A stretch of DNA of 7,566 bases from Chloroflexota bacterium (GTDB taxonomy: Bacteria; Chloroflexota; Dehalococcoidia; GIF9; UBA5629), in NCBI GenBank assembly GCA_026389655.1, contig JAPLHL010000447.1, forward strand, positions 1-7,566. The letters are read 5' to 3'. Below, one piece after another: positions 1 to 4,951 of the stretch (its first letter is position 1; each line of letters starts with the position of its first letter). The notes below the pieces were generated by a model. It was not told where the DNA came from. It saw only the letters and a list, made by a program, of their open reading frames with translations, and did no database searches. Both the position numbers and the translations under genes were made by a program.

Positions 1-406
1 CGGCTTTTCCATGATTAACTACCTTGGTGTCCCCGGTGACGATTTGAACACCGGCTTCTTCAGCAGTCTCCCTGACCGACTCAATCACCCTGCGCAAGTC
101 TTCAAGCTCCAGGCCTTCTTCAATAATCAATGCAAGGCTTATATAACGGGGCGTGGCGCCACTCATGGAAAGGTCGTTTACAGTCCCGCAGACCGCCAGC
201 CTGCCGATATTGCCGCCGGGAAAGAATATGGGGTTGACTACATAGCTATCGGTTGTAAAGGCCAGCTTGCCGGATAATTCGAATACGGCTGAATCGTCCA
301 TGCGGGACAGGATAGTGTTATTAATGGGGGGAATAAGTATTTTATCAATAAGATCGTGGCTCAGTTTGCTTCCGCTGCCGTGGGCTAGCAATATCCTTTC
401 ACTCAT
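1..406 (-). CDS. hypE: HypE, hydrogenase maturation carbamoyl dehydratase (N-terminal 135 residues, runs off the left edge)
   Basis: HypE is a cytoplasmic PurM-like ATP-dependent enzyme. It accepts a carbamoyl group from HypF on its C-terminal cysteine and dehydrates it to the thiocyanate that becomes the cyanide ligands of the [NiFe] active site. Translating the minus strand from 406 gives MSERILLAHGSGSKL, then FTTDSYVVNPIFFPGGNIG at about residues 51-69, a CGTVNDLSMSGATPRY block at about 75-90, and VTGDTKVV at about 123-130. These are the hallmark HypE/PurM nucleotide-binding segments and closely follow E. coli HypE. The ATG lies inside the end of hypD (overlap 399-406, ATGAGTGA), with GGAG about 8 nt upstream, so the two genes are translationally coupled. 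HypE is usually about 330-350 residues, so the C-terminal two thirds and the catalytic cysteine are outside the window. One oddity is HGSGS where many HypEs have HGSGG. Confidence 0.97.
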   Translation of the reverse strand, partial: MSERILLAHGSGSKLSHDLIDKILIPPINNTILSRMDDSAVFELSGKLAFTTDSYVVNPIFFPGGNIGRLAVCGTVNDLSMSGATPRYISLALIIEEGLELEDLRRVIESVRETAEEAGVQIVTGDTKVVNHGKA

Positions 407-1490
407 TGAAGTCTCCATACTGGTAGTAGGCAGAGCAAGTACCCTCGGAGGATACCATGCACGGTCCTATGGGGTTCTCCGGAGTGCACATTATTTTAAA
501 TAATTTACATTCAGGCGGCTTAACTACCCCGCGCAGAACCTCGCCGCAACGGCAGCCGGCGGCCTCCTTTGCAGGCGGTGTTTCGATCTTGAATACTTTT
601 TCGGCATCGAAGCGTGCATATTTGTCCTTAAGCTTATAGCCGCTGGCCGGAATGGTACCGATACCGCGCCAGGCGGCGCTGGTAACATCAAAGACATCGC
701 TCATCAATTCAAGCGCTCTGATGTTGCCTTCAGGTTTAACACCCCGGGTATAGGCGATCTCCACACGGGGGTCACCTTTTTCTATCTGTTCAACCAGCAT
801 TTCAACGGCCTGCAGGATGTCCACGGGTTCGAAGCCCGCTACCACGCATGCAATGCCGTAATCACGTGCATAAGATTCATACGGCAGGGTGCCTATGATG
901 GCTGTAACGTGTCCGGGGCAGATTATGCCGTTTAATTTAATCTCTCCGAGATCGAGCAGCGCTTTCATAGCAGGAGGAGTCATCTTGAGATGGCACAGTA
1001 CACTAAAATTAGCGAGTTTTTCCTTTTGGGCCTGTACAATAGAAGCTGCAATTGTTGGGGCGGTAGTCTCGAATCCAATCCCGATGAAGGCGATCGACCT
1101 GGTGGGATTGTCCCTGGCTATTTGGAGGGCATCCTGCGTGGAATACACGACGCGTATGTCCCCGCCCTCAGCCCGGGCTTTCTGTAAGCTGGAGTAGCTG
1201 CCCGGTACCTTCAGCATATCGCCGAAGGTGGTGACTGTAACGTTTGGAATCCCGGCAAGGGCAATGGCACGGTCTATGTCATGGTTGGCCGTTACACAAA
1301 CAGGGCAGCCCGGCCCGGAAAGCATTTCGATAGAGGGAGGGAGTAGCTGGCGTATGCCATTGCGCATGATGGCAACTGTATGACCGCCGCAAAACTCCAT
1401 GAGGCGGGCGGGTTTAATGGATATACGGGCGATCCTTTTTGACAACTTCTGAGTCAGGCCGGCATCGCGGAACTCGTCAATGAACCTCAT
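399..1490 (-). CDS. hypD: HypD, iron-sulfur scaffold for Fe(CN)2CO assembly
   Basis: HypD is the cytoplasmic [4Fe-4S] protein that, in complex with HypC, carries the Fe(CN)2(CO) unit before transfer to the hydrogenase large subunit. The 363-residue product has the usual family length and all key blocks. FCGGHT at 33-38 holds the first catalytic cysteine, GPGCPVC at 59-65 holds the CxxC pair, and GFETTAP (about 139-145) and CPGHVTAIIG (about 191-200) follow. A C-terminal cysteine cluster (C313, C315, C328, C335, C344, C352) supplies the cluster ligands. I chose the ATG at 1490; a TTG immediately before it (1493) is in frame and cannot be excluded. No Shine-Dalgarno site is visible, and the start codon sits in the right arm of a perfect inverted repeat (1488-1512). 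The gene is 87 nt behind a TolB-like lipoprotein gene rather than next to hypC, which is atypical. It overlaps hypE by 8 nt. Confidence 0.98.
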   Translation of the reverse strand: MRFIDEFRDAGLTQKLSKRIARISIKPARLMEFCGGHTVAIMRNGIRQLLPPSIEMLSGPGCPVCVTANHDIDRAIALAGIPNVTVTTFGDMLKVPGSYSSLQKARAEGGDIRVVYSTQDALQIARDNPTRSIAFIGIGFETTAPTIAASIVQAQKEKLANFSVLCHLKMTPPAMKALLDLGEIKLNGIICPGHVTAIIGTLPYESYARDYGIACVVAGFEPVDILQAVEMLVEQIEKGDPRVEIAYTRGVKPEGNIRALELMSDVFDVTSAAWRGIGTIPASGYKLKDKYARFDAEKVFKIETPPAKEAAGCRCGEVLRGVVKPPECKLFKIMCTPENPIGPCMVSSEGTCSAYYQYGDFNE

Positions 1491-1512
1491 CAAGTAGTAA
1501 TTCTACTTGATG
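1488..1512 (-). repeat. Perfect 10-bp inverted repeat enclosing the hypD start codon
   Basis: On the minus strand CATCAAGTAG and CTACTTGATG are exact reverse complements separated by the five bases AATTA. The last three bases of the second arm are the hypD ATG, and the in-frame TTG just before it is also inside the arm. As RNA this would form a hairpin sequestering the start codon; as DNA it would be a 25-bp dyad suitable for a dimeric regulator. It is not followed by a T-run, so it does not look like an intrinsic terminator. The inverted repeat is seen directly; either function is inference. Confidence 0.8.
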
Positions 1513-1577
1513 TCTAACTCAATCTACAAACAAGGCCGAGACATATCGTGAAGCAGCCACTTAGGCAATACCAACCT

Positions 1578-2618
1578 TTAACGCCAGGACGGCACTCCAG
1601 TATCATTACATTCGCTATGTGTGATACGAGTCTGATTGTTGCCGTCAATGCCCATGGTATACATTTCGTCTACAGTACCGGTGCAATCTCTCGTTGAATC
1701 AAAAACGATCTTGTCACCATCGGGTGACCATGCCGGATATTTATCATCAGAATTGTTGGTAGTGATTTTGCTTTGATTGGTCCCGTCCGCGTTCATTAAA
1801 TAGATGTCAAAATTACCATTCGGGTTGGACTGAAAAGCGATCTTTTTACCGTCAGGCGACCATGCCGGGTACAAATCGTTCTGTGGATTGGTAGTAATCC
1901 GCCGCTGGTTGGAGCCGTCTTTGTCCATAACATATATTTCCGGATTGCCATCCCTGTTGCTCTGGAAGGCAATACTGTTTCCGTCAGGGGACCATACTGG
2001 TGCGCCATCATCTTTGGAATGATTTGTTATGCGTCTCTGGTCGGAGCCATCAGAATTCATAATATATATCTGTTCATTGCCATCGCGATTGGAAGTAAAT
2101 ACGATGGATTTACTATCTGGAGACCATGTGGGCAATACATCATTTGCCGGATTATTTGTGAGCTTCGTCTGTGCACTACCGTCGGGGTCCATTATGTAGA
2201 TTTCGTAATTGCCATCCCTATCCGAATAGAATGCAATCTTTTTCCCATCCGGTGACCACTTGGGAAACCAGTCTCCATGAGAGTTATTTGTGAGTCTCAC
2301 CCAATTGGCGCCGTTTGCATCGCAGATGTATAGCTGCGGGCCGCCCTTTGCGGCTACCCCGGACATGAAAGCAATTTTACCCAGATTTACTGTGGTAACG
2401 ACAGGAGTTGTGTTTGTGGGGCTCTGTGTTTTCTCAACAGTCCCATTTGGACTGGAAGGCGGCGACTTTGTTGAAGGTACAATAGTTGAATTTTGCGGGG
2501 TGGATGATGCTGAAGGATTGGGTGGAGTTGGATTTGCAGTCGGGGAACAGCCGGAATTATAGAGACCGACCGATAAAATGAAAACTACAAGAATAGTAAT
2601 AAATCTAGCCAGCGCCAT
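1578..2618 (-). CDS. TolB/PD40-type six-bladed beta-propeller lipoprotein, copy 2
   Basis: The 346-residue product has an N-terminal hydrophobic signal segment (about 5-20) ending at YNSGC, with a probable lipidated Cys24. The N at -3 is atypical for a lipobox, so lipidation is likely but not certain. A Pro/Ser/Thr/Asn-rich tether follows (about 25-75). The rest is a propeller: five WSPDG-type PD40 motifs with Trp at 121, 165, 209, 253 and 297, spaced exactly 44 residues, and six DG-x-N/Q...(I/L)T strands. GKIAFMSG near 80-87 and the closing SW at the end probably complete six blades. Cys312 and Cys337 in the last blade match a cysteine pair in the neighbouring paralogue. The first in-frame start is a GTG at 2630, but the ATG at 2618 has GGAGG five bases upstream and is preferred. 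TolB-like propellers are protein-interaction or periplasmic/cell-surface scaffolds; no specific function can be assigned. It has its own predicted promoter upstream and precedes hypD. Confidence 0.87.
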   Translation of the reverse strand: MALARFITILVVFILSVGLYNSGCSPTANPTPPNPSASSTPQNSTIVPSTKSPPSSPNGTVEKTQSPTNTTPVVTTVNLGKIAFMSGVAAKGGPQLYICDANGANWVRLTNNSHGDWFPKWSPDGKKIAFYSDRDGNYEIYIMDPDGSAQTKLTNNPANDVLPTWSPDSKSIVFTSNRDGNEQIYIMNSDGSDQRRITNHSKDDGAPVWSPDGNSIAFQSNRDGNPEIYVMDKDGSNQRRITTNPQNDLYPAWSPDGKKIAFQSNPNGNFDIYLMNADGTNQSKITTNNSDDKYPAWSPDGDKIVFDSTRDCTGTVDEMYTMGIDGNNQTRITHSECNDTGVPSWR

Positions 2619-2623
2619 TATAA

Positions 2624-2628
2624 CCTCC
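2624..2628 (-). promoter_or_regulatory. Shine-Dalgarno site GGAGG deciding the start of propeller lipoprotein 2
   Basis: On the minus strand GGAGG is followed by TTATA and then the ATG at 2618, an ideal 5-nt spacing. This favours ATG 2618 over the in-frame GTG at 2630, which would overlap the site itself. Confidence 0.75.
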
Positions 2629-2688
2629 ACAATAAAATAAATATATTAAGTTTAAGTATCACAATAATATGGCAGCAAGATTACGGTT

Positions 2689-2717
2689 ATTTTATGCGGA
2701 CATATTAATTACGTCAA
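2689..2717 (-). promoter_or_regulatory. Predicted sigma70-type promoter for propeller lipoprotein 2 (and possibly hypD-hypE)
   Basis: On the minus strand a -35 TTGACG (2717-2712) and a -10 TAAAAT (2694-2689), each 5/6 to consensus, are separated by exactly 17 bp. The expected transcription start is near 2682, giving an untranslated leader of roughly 60 nt before the ATG at 2618. The -35 box overlaps one arm of an inverted repeat (2708-2735), which suggests regulation. It lies in the 123-bp gap between the two propeller genes. Confidence 0.6.
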
Positions 2718-2735
2718 GATATTCACTGACGTAAT
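2708..2735 (-). repeat. Inverted repeat ATTACGTCA-N10-TGACGTAAT overlapping a promoter -35 box
   Basis: Two perfect 9-bp arms (2708-2716 and 2727-2735) are separated by 10 bp, so the half-site centres are 19 bp apart, about two helical turns. The element begins a few bases after the stop of propeller gene 1 and covers the -35 hexamer of the promoter upstream of propeller gene 2. No T-run follows on the minus strand, so an operator fits better than a terminator. The binding protein is unknown. Confidence 0.7.
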
Positions 2736-2741
2736 ATCGTA

Positions 2742-3764
2742 TCATTTCCAGGAAGCTATGCCGGTATCCGTGCACCCTGTGCGCGTAATGCGGACCTGGT
2801 TGGAGCCATCGGCGTTCATAATGTAAATCTCCCCGTTGTCATTGGGACAGTCACGCTTGGAGTAAAAAACGATCCTGGTCCCATCAGGTGACCATGCCGG
2901 GTATTTATTATCAGCAGTCATGTTAGTAAGCTGCGTGCGCCCGGTCCCATCAGCTTCCATGACATAAATTTGGAAGAAATCCGAATCAACAGACGATTGA
3001 AAAGCGATCTTCTTTCCATCAGGTGACCATACAGGGAAGAGGTCAGCATATTTATTATTACTTATCCTGAGCTGATTACTGCCATCCGTATTCATCGAAT
3101 ATATCTGGGTATTGCCATCGCGGTCGCTGATAAAGGTTATTTTTGAACCATCCGGTGACCATGAGGGATCGGAATCACTATAGGCATTATTAGATATATT
3201 GGTCTGCTGGCTTCCATCAGCGTTCATGACGTAGATCTGGTCTTTATTATCCCTATCAGATACAAAAGCTATTTTCTTGCCGTCCGTTGACCAGCAGGGC
3301 AGCCAATTATTTGATTTTTCGTCTGTAAGACTGACTTGCTGGCTGCCGTCAGCATTAATAACATAGATTTTTTGGTTACCATCCATATCTGAAGAGAAAA
3401 TAACTTGGTTGCCATCGGGAGACCATTTGGGGAACCTCTCTCCTCCCGTCTTATTCTTGGTCAGCCGTACAAAATTGGTGCCATCAACGTTCGAAGTATA
3501 TAGTTGTGGCCCTTCAGCATCGTTGGTACCTGACATGAACACGAGTTTTCCGGCCATGCCCCTTACGCTGGCCGTGCCGTTGTCGGACTGTACTACGCGG
3601 TTTTGAGGCATTAGCGGATTAATTTGGACCATCTGTTGTTTGGGAATGTCCGATACCGGGGCGGTTATATTCTCTGCCGGTTTGGCGCAACCCAGCGCCA
3701 GGCTCAATACGCCCAATGCAATAATGATTACTGCGGATATTACAATAAATCTATTCAATTTCAT
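2742..3764 (-). CDS. TolB/PD40-type six-bladed beta-propeller lipoprotein, copy 1, coupled to hypC
   Basis: The 340-residue product starts MKLNRFIVISAV, a classical signal peptide with a hydrophobic core at about 6-22 and LALGC ending at Cys26, so it is a probable lipoprotein. A linker (about 27-70) precedes the propeller. PD40 tryptophans lie at 114, 158, 202, 246 and 291 (spacing 44, 44, 44, 45), in WSPDG except WSTDG at 158-162. Six DG-x-(N/Q) strands and a GKLVFMSG strand at 72-79 indicate six blades. Cys306 and Cys331 flank the last blade, as in the paralogue downstream. The frame is open further upstream (to 3845) inside hypC, but only the ATG at 3764 gives a signal peptide; that start is one base after the hypC stop (TAA-G-ATG). 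Co-transcription and translational coupling with hypC are therefore likely. It may act at the membrane exterior as a protein-binding scaffold; no catalytic activity is evident. Confidence 0.88.
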   Translation of the reverse strand: MKLNRFIVISAVIIIALGVLSLALGCAKPAENITAPVSDIPKQQMVQINPLMPQNRVVQSDNGTASVRGMAGKLVFMSGTNDAEGPQLYTSNVDGTNFVRLTKNKTGGERFPKWSPDGNQVIFSSDMDGNQKIYVINADGSQQVSLTDEKSNNWLPCWSTDGKKIAFVSDRDNKDQIYVMNADGSQQTNISNNAYSDSDPSWSPDGSKITFISDRDGNTQIYSMNTDGSNQLRISNNKYADLFPVWSPDGKKIAFQSSVDSDFFQIYVMEADGTGRTQLTNMTADNKYPAWSPDGTRIVFYSKRDCPNDNGEIYIMNADGSNQVRITRTGCTDTGIASWK

Positions 3765-3765
3765 C

Positions 3766-3996
3766 TTATTCTCTGCCTTCACCTGCTTCAACCATGCGTT
3801 CCAGCAGGCTAAGCGTCTCCTGTGCTTCTTCTTCGTTAAGTACATTTAAGGCATAGCCGGTATGCAGCAGCACGTAGTCACCTACCCTTGCCTCGGGGGT
3901 GAGAGCGATGCTGACCCTGCGGCCAACTCCGCCGATATCAACTTCGGCCTGGTCGCCATCAATGGAAATAATTTTTACAGGGACTGCCAGACACAT
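3766..3996 (-). CDS. hypC: HypC, hydrogenase maturation chaperone
   Basis: HypC is a small cytoplasmic chaperone that binds HypD, helps carry the Fe(CN)2CO group through its N-terminal cysteine, and docks on the hydrogenase large-subunit precursor. The 76-residue product begins MCLAVPVKI, the diagnostic HypC N-terminus with catalytic Cys2. It has the small OB-like barrel, GDYVLLHTGYAL at 39-50 including the conserved His45, and the acidic EEEAQETL helix. A TTG-initiated frame would add 12 residues (from 4032), but HypC function needs Cys at position 2, so the ATG at 3996 is the start. No Shine-Dalgarno site is present; a -10-like TATACT ends seven bases before the ATG, consistent with a leaderless transcript. 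It is followed after one base by a TolB-like lipoprotein instead of hypD. Confidence 0.96.
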   Translation of the reverse strand: MCLAVPVKIISIDGDQAEVDIGGVGRRVSIALTPEARVGDYVLLHTGYALNVLNEEEAQETLSLLERMVEAGEGRE

Positions 3997-4002
3997 GTTA
4001 GA

Positions 4003-4032
4003 AGTATAGCCCACCAAAGCTTCAAAATCCAA
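4003..4032 (-). promoter_or_regulatory. Candidate promoter for hypC giving a leaderless mRNA
   Basis: On the minus strand TATACT (4008-4003, 5/6 to the -10 consensus) is preceded by an 18-bp spacer and a weak TTGGAT (4032-4027, 3/6 to -35). Six bases separate the -10 from the hypC ATG, so the expected +1 falls on the start codon itself. The -35 is poor, so this is a tentative call resting mainly on the -10 and on the absence of a Shine-Dalgarno site. Confidence 0.42.
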
Positions 4033-4082
4033 ATACTAAATTACCTGTATTCGGGATAGGAGTGCGCTTTTTTCTGCTGAAG

Positions 4083-4088
4083 TATAAT
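4083..4088 (+). promoter_or_regulatory. Perfect -10 box TATAAT upstream of the small plus-strand gene
   Basis: TATAAT matches the sigma70 -10 consensus exactly and lies 40 bp before the ATG at 4128, which would give a leader of about 30 nt with a Shine-Dalgarno site. I see no convincing -35 hexamer at 16-18 bp (that stretch is GC-rich around 4060-4066), so the promoter may depend on an activator or the match may be chance in AT-rich DNA. Confidence 0.35.
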
Positions 4089-4116
4089 ATTTATCGCAAT
4101 GACTCGTTACAAATAT

Positions 4117-4123
4117 AAAGGAG
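4117..4123 (+). promoter_or_regulatory. Shine-Dalgarno site AAAGGAG of the small plus-strand gene
   Basis: AAAGGAG is followed by AAAT and the ATG at 4128. This strong ribosome-binding site is the main reason to accept the 63-codon reading frame as a real gene. Confidence 0.7.
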
Positions 4124-4127
4124 AAAT

Positions 4128-4319
4128 ATGATAGCCTACAAAATACAGACACCCGAAGAAGTGCTGGCCTGGGCCCAGCAAAGTAACTGGATGCTGATCT
4201 GGGCCAATGAGGACTACAGCACTTGCGCCTTTGTAGCGACCGGCGGCAATATCGTCGAGTTTCATTTCGACAAAAACAAGGCTACCGTCAGGACGCTCCT
4301 GTCCTATGAGTGCAAGTAG
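4128..4319 (+). CDS. Small protein of unknown function (63 aa) on the strand opposite to the hyp genes
   Basis: I do not recognise this family. The product is a soluble-looking 63-residue protein starting MIAYKIQTPEEVLAWAQQ. It has a Trp-rich first half (AWAQQSNWMLIWANEDY), a central CAFVATGGNIVEFHF stretch that could form beta-strands, and a C-terminal CK; its two cysteines are residues 33 and 62. There is no signal peptide or membrane helix. A strong Shine-Dalgarno site (4117-4123), a perfect -10 box at 4083 and no overlap with a minus-strand gene support it as real. It is divergent from hypC (131-bp gap) and convergent with the membrane-protein gene (62-bp gap), so it splits the hyp cluster into two transcription units. 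Confidence 0.72.
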   Translation: MIAYKIQTPEEVLAWAQQSNWMLIWANEDYSTCAFVATGGNIVEFHFDKNKATVRTLLSYECK

Positions 4320-4381
4320 TCATCTGCTTTACCAATTATTTACTCGCACAGGCAGTTTCCGCCGGCTGAGCAGCCCTTCTT

Positions 4382-4936
4382 TCATCCTGTTTTTGATTTG
4401 TTACTGCTCAAACCCATTGCCTGGGCGTTAGGGCATATATTTTTGGCCCTGCAGTGGTTGCAGGCTATCCTGGGGAAGACTATGAAAAAGCGGAACAGGA
4501 GCAATCCGATCAATAGGACCAGTATTGCCAATAATGCGAAGGAGAAGCTCAGGAACAGCGCAGGAATAATCCCGATGATCGGCAAGCCCAGGCTGGCGAG
4601 GTACAGGTTGTTCGGACAAAACGCACCTCTGGCACGCCTCCCAAAATCTTCGATCTTTCCCTCCCGTGCAATCTTCCGGGAAAACAGGTTCAAACCGGAT
4701 ATGCAGAGAGAATTATCCAGCCTATAGTAAACGCAGTTGGGACAGACTTTCAGAGGCATGATCAGGTACATTGCTGAGAATGCGAACAAGAGATATAAAG
4801 GACCGAGCAGCCAACCGAGCCAGTAGTTATAACCGAGTATGAAACTCGCTCCGCCGAGCAGGAAGTGTACAACGGTGAGAGCATTATAGGTGAATACGCT
4901 CCAGGATGGGTACCTGGTATACAAGGTATCGTTCAT
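4382..4936 (-). CDS. Polytopic membrane protein with seven cysteines, unknown function, downstream of hypF
   Basis: The 184-residue protein has about four hydrophobic segments: roughly 14-36 and 40-62, then a long stretch from 112 to 154 that probably folds as two helices. The cysteines sit in the loops next to the membrane: CPNC at 65-68, C78, C107 in AFCPN, and CNHCRAKNICPN with C159, C162 and C168. The spacing resembles metal- or iron-sulfur-binding clusters, or a redox-active set, and would face one side of the membrane. The gene starts 15 nt after the hypF stop, with a purine/G-rich AAGGGGG about ten bases before the ATG, so it is very likely co-transcribed with hypF. I cannot assign a family. 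A link to hydrogenase maturation or metal supply is suggested only by position. Confidence 0.78.
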   Translation of the reverse strand: MNDTLYTRYPSWSVFTYNALTVVHFLLGGASFILGYNYWLGWLLGPLYLLFAFSAMYLIMPLKVCPNCVYYRLDNSLCISGLNLFSRKIAREGKIEDFGRRARGAFCPNNLYLASLGLPIIGIIPALFLSFSFALLAILVLLIGLLLFRFFIVFPRIACNHCRAKNICPNAQAMGLSSNKSKTG

Positions 4937-4951
4937 TTTCTTGCTTCCCCC

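Noticed and set aside
11..503. Plus-strand open frames opposite hypE and the end of hypD
   Set aside because: The minus strand encodes unmistakable HypE and HypD residues here; the plus-strand frames are shadows.
1513..1577. Separate promoter for hypD in the gap after propeller gene 2
   Set aside because: The best pair on the minus strand, TTGCCT-N17-TATGTC, has a poor -10. I could not support it above chance.
2708..2735. Inverted repeat after propeller gene 1 as a terminator
   Set aside because: No T-run follows on the minus strand, the arms are AT-rich, and the repeat overlaps a good -35 box, so an operator role fits better.
1578..3560. Regular 132-bp periodicity as a CRISPR array or non-coding minisatellite
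   Set aside because: The period equals 44 codons and encodes WSPDG propeller blades. Repeats are degenerate at DNA level and stay in frame, so they are protein repeats.
3766..3845. Longer start for the propeller lipoprotein, reading back into hypC to 3845
   Set aside because: The extra 27 residues are charged, overlap hypC out of frame, and would bury the signal peptide. The ATG at 3764 gives a clean lipoprotein signal directly after the hypC stop.
3997..4032. TTG start giving HypC a 12-residue N-terminal extension
   Set aside because: HypC needs cysteine at position 2 after the initiator Met, and MCLAVP at 3996 provides it. The extension also contains the -10 box.
4066..4076. T-run TTTTTT as an intrinsic terminator on the plus strand
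   Set aside because: No stable stem precedes it, and no plus-strand gene ends upstream of it.
4320..4381. Terminator between the convergent 63-codon gene and the membrane-protein gene
   Set aside because: Only a 4-5 bp stem (GGCT...AGCC) can be drawn and neither strand has a T-run after it.
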